Origin: Streptomyces sp. CB00316
GTDB taxonomy: Bacteria > Actinomycetota > Actinomycetes > Streptomycetales > Streptomycetaceae
Assembly: GCF_001905595.1 (NCBI RefSeq)
Contig: NZ_LIXI01000005.1
Coordinates: 558,001 to 622,000 of the forward strand
DNA length: 64,000 bases
Reading direction: 5' to 3'
Numbering within the stretch: position 1 is the stretch's first letter; each line of letters opens with the position of its first letter. Below are positions 48,397 through 55,153 of this stretch, one piece after another. Below the pieces are notes generated by a model. It was not told the DNA's origin. It saw only the letters and a program-made list of their open reading frames with translations, and did not search any database. Made by a program: the position numbers and the translations under genes.

Positions 48397-49563
48397 ATGA
48401 CGACCCGCGCCCGTGCGACCGTGACCGTGACCTGGCCCGAGGCGAACGCCCGGAGGCTGGCCCGCCAGCACCTGTCGGGCCCGGCGCCCGGCCTCTCCCC
48501 CGCCGAAGCGGTCGGCGCCATGCTCGGTACGCACGCCCAGGTGCTGTCGGCGGCAGAGCTCTCGGTGGGGCTGCGCGGCGAGGACCTGAGGCGCACGGAC
48601 GTGCGCACCGCTCTGTGGACCGACCGGAGCCTGGTCAAGACGTTCGGGCCGCGCGGCACGGTCCACCTCCTGCCCGCGGCGGACCTGCCGCTGTGGACCG
48701 GCGCGCTCTCCGCCGTACCGACGGGCCCGAATCCGTTCCCCAAGGACGCCCGGATGACCCCGGAGCAGGTGGAGGAGGTCGTGGCGGCGATCGGGGCGGC
48801 GCTGACCGGGGCGGAGCTCACGGTCGACGAGCTCTCCGAGGAGGTCGTCGCCCGGACCGGGCCGTGGGCGGGGGACCTGGTGATGCCCGGCTTCCAGGAG
48901 ATGTGGCCGCGCTGGCGGCAGGTCCTGCATCTGGCGGGACACCGGGGCGCGCTGGCCTACGCCCCGAACCGGGGCCGCCGGGCGGCCTACACGAACCCCG
49001 GATGCGCCCCGCTGCCCGGGCCGGAGGCGCGGGCAGCGCTGGTGGAGCGATACCTGTACGCGTACGGCCCGGCCACCCCGGCCCACTTCGCCCGCTGGCT
49101 CGCCGCGCCGAAGCGGTGGGCGGAAGGGCTGTTCACCTCGCTGGCCGGTTCCGGGGCGATCGAGGAGGTCGCGTTCGAGGACGCCGGGCCCGCCTGGGTG
49201 GTGGCGGGCGACACGGGCTTCCCGACCGGTCCGGTACGGGGTGTGCGCCTGCTCCCCTACTTCGACGCGTTCACCATCGCCTCGCAGCCCCGCGAGCGGC
49301 TCTTCCCCGGCCGGGCCTCCGAGCGGGCGCTCGCGGGCGGGCAGGCGGGGAACTACCCGGTGCTGCTGGTGGACGGCACGGTCGCGGGCGTCTGGCACCA
49401 GCGCCGTGCGGGTAAGCGGATCACGGTGACGGTGGAGCCGCTGGAGCCGTTGCGGGCGGGGCGGCTGCGGGCGCTGGAGCACGAGGTGGAGCGGGTGGGC
49501 GCGATCATGGAGGGGCGGGCGGAGCTGACGGTGGGGGTGGTGTCGGTGGGGCCGCACGCGTAG
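48397..49563 (+). CDS. Winged-helix DNA-binding protein (AlkZ/YcaQ-like)
   Basis: This 388-residue protein belongs to the HTH_42/AlkZ-like family: ARRLARQHLSGPAPGLSPAEAVGAMLGTHAQVLSAAELSVGLR at the start, VKTFGPRGTVHLLPAADLPLW, and LLPYFDAFTIASQPRERLFP toward the end. Some members are glycosylases that unhook DNA cross-links, often next to antibiotic clusters; others are uncharacterised. The QxQ/QxD motif of true AlkZ is not evident, so function is open. No biosynthetic cluster is adjacent. Confidence 0.83.
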   Translation: MTTRARATVTVTWPEANARRLARQHLSGPAPGLSPAEAVGAMLGTHAQVLSAAELSVGLRGEDLRRTDVRTALWTDRSLVKTFGPRGTVHLLPAADLPLWTGALSAVPTGPNPFPKDARMTPEQVEEVVAAIGAALTGAELTVDELSEEVVARTGPWAGDLVMPGFQEMWPRWRQVLHLAGHRGALAYAPNRGRRAAYTNPGCAPLPGPEARAALVERYLYAYGPATPAHFARWLAAPKRWAEGLFTSLAGSGAIEEVAFEDAGPAWVVAGDTGFPTGPVRGVRLLPYFDAFTIASQPRERLFPGRASERALAGGQAGNYPVLLVDGTVAGVWHQRRAGKRITVTVEPLEPLRAGRLRALEHEVERVGAIMEGRAELTVGVVSVGPHA

Positions 49564-49631
49564 GGGGGCGGGGCGGGGGCGACTGGGCCCTCTCCGCGGC
49601 GCCACTCAACGGGGGCCCTCGGCGGGGCCCC

Positions 49632-50075
49632 TCAGTGCGGGTGGAAGCGGACCGCCAGCGTGTCTCCCGCCGCGACCACGAAGTCGCCTTCCGCGCAGCG
49701 GATCACCGCCTCGTGGACCTCGCCGCGCCCGTCCCTGCGCTCCAGCGTTCCGACGACCGTCCAGCCGCCCTCGTACGGCACCGGCGGCAGCTGCGTCAGC
49801 GGGGCGTGCTGCCACTGGATCGCCGGTACGCACCAGTCGGGCAGCAGCGGCCAGGCGCCCGGGGTGACGCATAACGTCCAGTCGGAGGTGCAGGTCAGCA
49901 GGACGGACTGACCCCGGTCGATCACGAACTCCACGGCCTCCGGCTCGCCAGCGCGCCCCTCGGGCCGGTAGAAGACCCCCTGCACGGCGGTGATCCGGGA
50001 ACCCGTGAGCCAGTCGGAGTTGCCGCTCCGGGCGCGCCCGACCGGGCTGCCGCACTCTTCCCTCTCCACCGTCAT
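49632..50075 (-). CDS. Hypothetical protein (147 aa)
   Basis: ATG 50075 (MTVEREECGSPVGRARSGNSDW) is chosen because upstream sequence is Arg-rich and unlike protein. The sequence is Trp-rich and beta-prone (VFYRPEGRAGEPEAVEFVIDRGQSVLL, SDWTLCVTPG, EGGWTVVGTLERRDGRGEVHEAVIR). I do not recognise a family. No signal peptide or membrane helix is seen. Confidence 0.65.
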   Translation of the reverse strand: MTVEREECGSPVGRARSGNSDWLTGSRITAVQGVFYRPEGRAGEPEAVEFVIDRGQSVLLTCTSDWTLCVTPGAWPLLPDWCVPAIQWQHAPLTQLPPVPYEGGWTVVGTLERRDGRGEVHEAVIRCAEGDFVVAAGDTLAVRFHPH

Positions 50076-50202
50076 GTCCGCTCCCCGTCTCCCTCGCTGG
50101 ACCTGCTCCCACCGTGTAGGACGGCGGCTCGCGCGATCGCGTTGCCTGGCGGGCAAAGCTGAACTGGCGTCCGGGGTAAGCAGGTTGACACCCCCTGATA
50201 CG

Positions 50203-51021
50203 TCACAGGGGCTTACGGGCCTCAATCAGGAAGCGGGTGGTGTGGGCGAGGAACGGTCCCTCCTCCTCGATCTTCCGGTGGAGTGCGGCCAGTTGGGGCC
50301 GGTACCGCTCGACGGTGAATCCCGGCACCATCCAGATCACCTTGCGCAGGAAGTAGACCACCGCACCGATGTCGAAGAACTCGGTGCGCAGCCGCTCCGG
50401 ACGCAGATCGACGACCTCCAGCCCGGCCGCCTCCGCGGCGGCGCGCGCGTCCTCCGGGTCGCGGCCTCGGCGCACCTCGGGCGGCTGCGGGCCGAGGAAG
50501 TACTCGACGAGTTCGAAGACGCTCGCCGGGCCGACCTGCTGCGAGAAGTACGTACCGCCGGGGGCGAGCACCCGGGCGATCTCCTCCCACCAGGTGGTCA
50601 CCGGATGCCGGCTGACCACCAGATCGAAGGCCGCGTCCCCGAAGGGCAGCGGCGGCTCGTCCGCGTCCGCGACGACGACGGCACCGAGGGGGTGCAGGAG
50701 CGCGGTGGCGCGGGCGATGTTCGGCGGCCAGGACTCGGTGGCCACGGTGACCGGAGGGAGCTTCGGCGCGGCGGCGAGCACCTCGCCGCCGCCGGTCTGG
50801 ATGTCGAGCGCGGCGCGGGCCTCGCCGAGCCGGCCGGCCATGGCGCGGGCGTATCCCCAGGAGGGGCGCTGCTCGGTGGCCCGGCCCTCCAGCCAGGAGA
50901 AGTCCCACCCGTCCACGGAGACGGAGCCGGCCTCGGCGACGAGGGCCTCGAACCGGTCTCGGGAGGCGGGGGAGGAGAAGGGCGCGGGAGGCGGAGGGGG
51001 CGGAGGGGACTGTCCGGACAT
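50203..51021 (-). CDS. Class I SAM-dependent methyltransferase
   Basis: The protein has 272 residues. The SAM-binding region has ALDIQTGGGEVLAA (motif I, about 91-104), VVVADADEPPLPFGDAAFDLVVSRHPVTTWWEEIARVLAPGGTYF (motifs II-IV) and a C-terminal DIGAVVYFLRKVIWMVPGFTVERYRPQL. It resembles generic methyltransferase_11 enzymes acting on small molecules. The neighbours do not define a substrate. Confidence 0.85.
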   Translation of the reverse strand: MSGQSPPPPPPPAPFSSPASRDRFEALVAEAGSVSVDGWDFSWLEGRATEQRPSWGYARAMAGRLGEARAALDIQTGGGEVLAAAPKLPPVTVATESWPPNIARATALLHPLGAVVVADADEPPLPFGDAAFDLVVSRHPVTTWWEEIARVLAPGGTYFSQQVGPASVFELVEYFLGPQPPEVRRGRDPEDARAAAEAAGLEVVDLRPERLRTEFFDIGAVVYFLRKVIWMVPGFTVERYRPQLAALHRKIEEEGPFLAHTTRFLIEARKPL

Positions 51022-51103
51022 ACGGGAATCGTGCCAGGCCGGGGGCAGGTGGCGCGAATGGATTCCGGCGCCCGCACCCCCATGGGCGTACGCGCTCGGG
51101 CGC

Positions 51104-51928
51104 TCAGGCCGTCAAGGCCCCCAGCAGCACCCCGGTGAGCGCCCCCGCGATCATGAACGGGCCGAACGGGATGGCGGTCCCGCGCCCCGCCCGGCGCAGG
51201 ACGACGAGGCCGAGTCCGTACGCCGCGCCGAACAGGAATCCGGCGAATCCTCCCAGGAACAGCACCTCCCAGCCGTACCACCCGAGGGCGACGCCCAGGG
51301 CGAGGGCCAGCTTCACATCGCCGAAGCCCATGCCGTTCGGGTTGACGAGGAAGAGCAGGAGGTAGAAGCCGCCGAGCACCAGCCCGCCGAGAAGCCCGGA
51401 GGTCCAGGATCCGGCGTGTCCGGGGAGCAGGGCGGCCCCGCCCAGGAGGAGGACGGCCGCGGCGGCCAGAGGGAGGGTGAGCGGGTCGGGCAGCCGGTGG
51501 ACGCGGCGGTCGACGGTGGCGAGGAGGACCGCGGGCGGGCCGAGGAACAGCCATCCGACGAGCTCGGGCCGGGGCCCCGTGGCGGCGGCGAGCGCGACGC
51601 AGGCGAGGGCGGTGACGAGAGGGGCCAGGGCGCCGGGGGCGTACGGGAGAGGGGTGGGGCGCTTGTCTCCTTCGGCCTCCTCCCCGTGCGGGACACGGGC
51701 TTCCGCCTCGTCCCCGTACCGTACGGAGGTCTGCGCGCGGGATGCGCAGGACGTGCAGCGGGCCGGGCCCCACCAGCCGCCGAACGGGCCGGTGAACGCG
51801 TGCCCGGCGGGGCAGGCGGTGCGCCAGGGCTCCTCGGGTTCGACGGCGAACCGGTACGCGGCGCGCGGGATCAGCAGTCCGGTGGCACCACCCCAGACAG
51901 CGGCGACGGCGAGCAGCACGAGGTCCAC
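51104..51928 (-). CDS. A24-family prepilin peptidase (TadV-like)
   Basis: This 274-residue integral membrane protein has the two catalytic aspartates of A24 peptidases: D140 in LLATVDRRVHRLPD and D204 in the GxGD motif GFGDVKLAL. An N-terminal cytoplasmic loop keeps three cysteines (C39, C58, C61), a partial form of the zinc-binding loop of PilD enzymes. It should cut the Flp pilin leader after Gly. The palindrome and tandem repeats at 51964-52020 lie in its promoter region, and the pilin genes are 3-9 kb away. Confidence 0.9.
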   Translation of the reverse strand: MDLVLLAVAAVWGGATGLLIPRAAYRFAVEPEEPWRTACPAGHAFTGPFGGWWGPARCTSCASRAQTSVRYGDEAEARVPHGEEAEGDKRPTPLPYAPGALAPLVTALACVALAAATGPRPELVGWLFLGPPAVLLATVDRRVHRLPDPLTLPLAAAAVLLLGGAALLPGHAGSWTSGLLGGLVLGGFYLLLFLVNPNGMGFGDVKLALALGVALGWYGWEVLFLGGFAGFLFGAAYGLGLVVLRRAGRGTAIPFGPFMIAGALTGVLLGALTA

Positions 51929-51963
51929 ACCACGACCCTAATCGGCCGCGCGGACAGGGGGCT

Positions 51964-51979
51964 TGGGCCCTGGGGCCCA
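51964..51979. promoter_or_regulatory. Tad-region palindrome, site A
   Basis: TGGGCCC-TG-GGGCCCA is a perfect 7-bp dyad with a 2-bp spacer. It lies 36 bp before the prepilin peptidase start and 74 bp before the DUF192 start. Four sites of the same design occur at 54207, 54954, 55026 and 60591. I infer one shared transcription factor. Confidence 0.7.
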
Positions 51980-51980
51980 C

Positions 51981-52020
51981 TCCGGACCGTTCGGGACCGT
52001 TCGGGACCGTTCGGGACCCA
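51981..52020. repeat. Four 10-bp tandem repeats
   Basis: TCGGGACCGT is repeated four times (copy 1 TCCGGACCGT, copy 4 TCGGGACCCA) with an exact 10-bp period, about one helical turn. It abuts site A between the divergent prepilin peptidase and DUF192 genes, which suggests cooperative protein binding on one DNA face. Confidence 0.75.
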
Positions 52021-52052
52021 GGGGTGGACGTCGAGGGCTACGGTCGGTGCCC

Positions 52053-52451
52053 ATGAGGACTTGGCGTGATGGCGAGGGGACGCTGACGGTCGGCGGGGAC
52101 GCGGGGGCCCGGGAGGTGCCGCTGCGGATAGCGGCCTCGTACCGGACCCGTACGCGCGGGCTGCTGGGGCGGGACGGGATCGACGGGGCGTTGCTGCTCA
52201 CGCCGGCCGGGAGCGTGCACACCTTCCGGATGCGGTTCGCCATCGATGTGGCGTACCTGGACCGGAAGTTCACCGTGCTGGCGGTCCGCACGATGAGGCC
52301 CGGCCGCCTCGGCCTGCCCCGGCTGCGGTCCCGCCATGTGGTGGAGGCGGAGGCGGGGGCGATGGAACGGTGGGGGGTGCGGCCGGGCGTCCGGTTGGAG
52401 TTGCGGGCGATAGGCACGTCCTGGGGAAGGCCCGCGTCCGGCACCCCGTAG
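52053..52451 (+). CDS. DUF192 domain protein
   Basis: This 132-residue protein has the DUF192 beta-barrel core: SYRTRTRGLLGRDGIDGALLLTPAGSVHTFRMRFAIDVAYLDRKFTVLAV, ending RLELRAIG. The family function is unknown. No signal peptide is evident. It is divergent from the prepilin peptidase and shares its regulatory region, so a role in the pilus system is likely by context. Confidence 0.88.
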   Translation: MRTWRDGEGTLTVGGDAGAREVPLRIAASYRTRTRGLLGRDGIDGALLLTPAGSVHTFRMRFAIDVAYLDRKFTVLAVRTMRPGRLGLPRLRSRHVVEAEAGAMERWGVRPGVRLELRAIGTSWGRPASGTP

Positions 52452-52454
52452 GGC

Positions 52455-53654
52455 CTACGGAGGACCCGTGCCGAGCAGGGTCCAGGCTCCGTACGCCGCC
52501 GAGGCGCAGGCCAGTACGGCGATGACGGCGGCCGGCCGCTCCGCGCTCCGCAACCGCGCCAGGGCGGCGGCGGGCGGGAGGAGCAGCGGGAACGCGGGCA
52601 TCATCAGGCGGGGCCGCGAGCCGAAGTACCCGGCGCCGATCAGCGAGATGACGACGATCGCGATGCCGTAGACGAGGAGGGGCAGCGGCTGCCGCTGCCG
52701 TACGCAGAGCACCACGAGCCAGCCGAGCAGCCCGAGCGCCGCGCAGAGCCCGAGGGCGGCGGGCAGCGGCAGCCCGGCGATGAAGGCGGCGAGCGCACGG
52801 CCGCCGTCGATGCTGTTGCCCCACTGCGCCTGGACGTCGAAGTACGCGAACGGGCTGCCTTCCCGTACGGCGACGAACACCACGTACGCCAGCCAGCCCA
52901 GCGGGGCGAGCGCCACCCCGGCGATCATCCGGGTGTTGCGGCGGAGCACCGGGCCGATCCCCTGTCCGGCGCGGTACTCCCGTACGAGGGTGACGCCGGC
53001 CGTGATCGCCAGGGCCGCGATGAGGCCGGCGGCCGAGGGCCGGGTGAGCCCCGCCAGGACGCAGAGGGCGCCCGCCACCAGCCAGCGGCCCTTGAGGACG
53101 GCGTACAGCGCCCAGGCGGCCAGTGAGGTGAAGAGCGTCTCCGTGTACGCCATCGACTGGACGAACGCCGTCGGGTACACGCCCCACAGCGCGGCCAGCA
53201 CCACCCCCGTACGCCGCCCGTACAGCTCCGCCCCGACAGCGAAGATGCCCCAGGCGGCGAGCAGCCCGGCCGTCCAGGCGACCAGGAGGCCGGCGCCGCC
53301 GAGGGTGAGCAAAGTCACCTCGCGGATCCCTCGCTCCAGGGCGGGGAGGAGGGGGAAGAAGGCCAGGTCGGAGTGGAGGGCGCCGTCGGGGAGGGTGACG
53401 GTGTAGCCGTACCCGTTCTCGGCGATGCGCTGGTACCAGACGGAGTCCCAGCGCCCGGTGAGCCGCGTCAGGGGGTCCTTGCCAAAGGCCTGGGCGGCCG
53501 CCCACAGGACCAGGAGCCCGAGGGCCCGGACGGCGGCATAGACCGCGAGCGCGGGCGCGGCGGCCCGGAGTGCGGCGGCCGTGCGGGGGCCGGGGCCGCG
53601 GGGGTGCGGGGCCGGGGCGCCGGGCAACCGGGGACGGAGCTGGTGGTCGGACAT
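52455..53654 (-). CDS. Membrane glycosyltransferase-like protein (PIG-V/mannosyltransferase type)
   Basis: The protein has 399 residues and about 10 helices. The first extracytoplasmic loop has FGKDPLTRLTGRWDSVWYQRIAENGYGY, with the acidic RWDSxWY motif of GT-C lipid-sugar-dependent mannosyltransferases. SDLAFFPLLPALERG and YTETLFTSLAAWALYA also fit the PIG-V-like group. Relatives glycosylate secreted proteins or lipids. Its place in the Tad region raises the possibility of pilin or wall glycosylation. It meets DUF192 tail to tail. Confidence 0.78.
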   Translation of the reverse strand: MSDHQLRPRLPGAPAPHPRGPGPRTAAALRAAAPALAVYAAVRALGLLVLWAAAQAFGKDPLTRLTGRWDSVWYQRIAENGYGYTVTLPDGALHSDLAFFPLLPALERGIREVTLLTLGGAGLLVAWTAGLLAAWGIFAVGAELYGRRTGVVLAALWGVYPTAFVQSMAYTETLFTSLAAWALYAVLKGRWLVAGALCVLAGLTRPSAAGLIAALAITAGVTLVREYRAGQGIGPVLRRNTRMIAGVALAPLGWLAYVVFVAVREGSPFAYFDVQAQWGNSIDGGRALAAFIAGLPLPAALGLCAALGLLGWLVVLCVRQRQPLPLLVYGIAIVVISLIGAGYFGSRPRLMMPAFPLLLPPAAALARLRSAERPAAVIAVLACASAAYGAWTLLGTGPP

Positions 53655-53732
53655 ATTGCCGATTGTCTCCTCCGGCTGGGGGTCCCGACCCTCCGCGCCT
53701 CGGCCCCCAGGCGGCCCGGTCCTCGGTGGCCG

Positions 53733-54152
53733 TCAGCCGATCGCCGGGCGGAGGGCCGGGCGGGTGCCGAGGCCGTGGCCGACGAGCGGGGCGACCGTGC
53801 GGATCAGCTTCAGCTGGGTGGACCGTAAGACGCGGACGGTCCTCTCGTCGGACCAGCCGGTCGTGGTGGACCACTCGTAGCCGGAGCCGACCACGTCACT
53901 GGCGAAGGCCAGCTCGGTGGCGAGGAGCGCCCGCGCCCAGTCCATCGGCTCCAGCGCCTCACGGGCGATCAGGGCCGCACGGATCCGGAGCGAGCGGTAG
54001 TGGAGGTCCTCCGTGCCGCCGAAGCCCATGGCCAGGGCGAACTCCTCCGTGGAGCGCGCCGGGCCGCACCACTCGATCAGGCCCAGTTGCAGGAGCCGGG
54101 ACTCCTCATCGGTCAGCGTCAGTTGCTCCGCCGTCTGCACGTCTGTCGTCAC
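53733..54152 (-). CDS. Hypothetical protein (139 aa) with Tad-type operator
   Basis: GTG 54152 (VTTDVQTAEQLTLTDEESRLLQLGL) is chosen from the AAGGAAGG site; an ATG at 54191 is possible. The protein is helical and soluble, with WCGPARSTEEFALAMGFGGTEDLHYRSLRIRAALIAREALEPMDWARALLATELAFASDVVG. I do not recognise the family. Site B lies 55 bp upstream, which ties it to the pilus genes. Confidence 0.65.
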   Translation of the reverse strand: MTTDVQTAEQLTLTDEESRLLQLGLIEWCGPARSTEEFALAMGFGGTEDLHYRSLRIRAALIAREALEPMDWARALLATELAFASDVVGSGYEWSTTTGWSDERTVRVLRSTQLKLIRTVAPLVGHGLGTRPALRPAIG

Positions 54153-54206
54153 CTTCCTTGATCGGTTACGACGGCCGACGCTAACTCCCATCACCGGCAG
54201 GCGTCT

Positions 54207-54222
54207 TGGGTCCGAGGACCCA
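54207..54222. promoter_or_regulatory. Tad-region palindrome, site B
   Basis: TGGGTCC-GA-GGACCCA has the same arm length and spacer as site A. It lies 55 bp before the gene at 53733 and beyond the end of the gene at 54250. Confidence 0.7.
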
Positions 54223-54249
54223 TGCCCGGGGCACATGCGGACGCCGCGC

Positions 54250-54747
54250 TCACAGGCTGGGGACGGCACTCCCGAACACCTTCCAGGGCGAGATCGTGGT
54301 GGCGTCCATCACAGTCAACTGCGGGTGCCTGTAGGCGATTTCCGCCCGTACGGCAACGGCGTCCGGCCAGCAGTCGAGGGGCGCCGAGCCCTCGATGACG
54401 ACCCCGTCCCAGTCGGTGCCGGCCGTCACGCCGCTCCGGTCGACGACGAAGCCGATGCAGAGCACGCAGGCCCGGCCGACGGTCCGCCGGACGGCGCTCA
54501 CCGCCCGTTCCCGCTCCACCGGCGGCAGCTCCCCCACGGAGAACTCGACGGCGACGACGCCACCGCGCGCACGCCGTATGCGTACGAGGAGATCGGGTCC
54601 CTCGTCCATCCACAGCCGGAAACCGACCCTCTGGAGCCTTTGCAGACCGGAAAGAGAGAGAAGCTGCTCCCGCGTCACGGGCGAACGGGCGCCGGACGAG
54701 AAGTGGTCCAGGCTGACGAGCACGGACCGCCCGGTCACCGGATGCAC
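54250..54747 (-). CDS. Hypothetical protein (165 aa)
   Basis: It starts at GTG 54747 (VHPVTGRSVLVSLDHFSSGARSPVTREQLLSL). The sequence is mixed alpha/beta with two central cysteines (RACVLCIGFVVDRSGV) and an acidic patch GTDWDGVVIEGSAPLD. No known family, signal peptide or membrane helix is evident. It follows the small ORF at 54760 by 12 bp and is probably transcribed from the promoter at 54871. Confidence 0.65.
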   Translation of the reverse strand: MHPVTGRSVLVSLDHFSSGARSPVTREQLLSLSGLQRLQRVGFRLWMDEGPDLLVRIRRARGGVVAVEFSVGELPPVERERAVSAVRRTVGRACVLCIGFVVDRSGVTAGTDWDGVVIEGSAPLDCWPDAVAVRAEIAYRHPQLTVMDATTISPWKVFGSAVPSL

Positions 54748-54759
54748 AGGGCGAAGCTT

Positions 54760-54861
54760 TTACTCCTCCAGGTCACCCAGGAGCGTCGCGGCGTCCAGCC
54801 GGGTCCAGCCCAGGTGGTACGAGTGGAAGAAACCGGCACTCATCGACGCCCCCGCCCTCAT
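54760..54861 (-). CDS. Small ORF, 33 aa or 27 aa
   Basis: The reading frame gives MRAGASMSAGFFHSYHLG and ends in GDLEE followed by TAA. The second ATG (54843) has GGGGG upstream; the first lies nine bases from a good -10 box and could be leaderless. It may be a leader peptide or a real small protein ahead of the gene at 54250. There is no homology evidence. Confidence 0.35.
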   Translation of the reverse strand: MRAGASMSAGFFHSYHLGWTRLDAATLLGDLEE

Positions 54862-54870
54862 GACGACATG

Positions 54871-54899
54871 AATCTAGTAATTCGCGTGCGCAAATGCAA
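54871..54899 (-). promoter_or_regulatory. Sigma-70-type promoter
   Basis: On the minus strand TTGCAT (54894-54899) and TAGATT (54871-54876) are separated by 17 bp, matching the main vegetative (HrdB) consensus well. The region is unusually A/T-rich. It would drive the small ORF and the gene at 54250. Confidence 0.55.
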
Positions 54900-54953
54900 G
54901 AGTGAGGGTCCATCGGCGTCTCCGAGCGTACCGAGCGGCCGGCGGGTGCGGCG

Positions 54954-54969
54954 TGGGCCCACGGACCCA
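54954..54969. promoter_or_regulatory. Tad-region palindrome, site C
   Basis: TGGGCCC-AC-GGACCCA fits TGGGNCC-N2-GGNCCCA exactly. It sits upstream of the hybrid pilin-like gene (55154) and 55 bp behind the minus-strand promoter at 54871. Confidence 0.7.
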
Positions 54970-55025
54970 CGGGCGGCCCAAAGAGCGAGGCGAAAGGCCG
55001 CACCCGGCCGACTTGGGCCCGACTT

Positions 55026-55041
55026 TGGGGCCGGGGACCCG
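55026..55041. promoter_or_regulatory. Tad-region palindrome, site D
   Basis: TGGGGCC-GG-GGACCCG fits the same pattern except for the last base. An extra half-site TGGGCCC is at 55014-55020. It lies 113 bp before the GTG of the gene at 55154. Confidence 0.6.
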
Positions 55042-55153
55042 CGCCCGGGGACGTGTCCCGGCCGTACGCTCACGGCCGGCCGGCAGCACACACAGTGCTT
55101 TCAGGTGCCGAGTTGCCGAGTTGCGGATGGCGGGCGCGAAGAGAGGGTGCACC

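Noticed and set aside
48397..49563. AlkZ self-resistance glycosylase marking a biosynthetic cluster
   Set aside because: No biosynthetic genes are nearby and the catalytic QxQ/QxD motif was not found.
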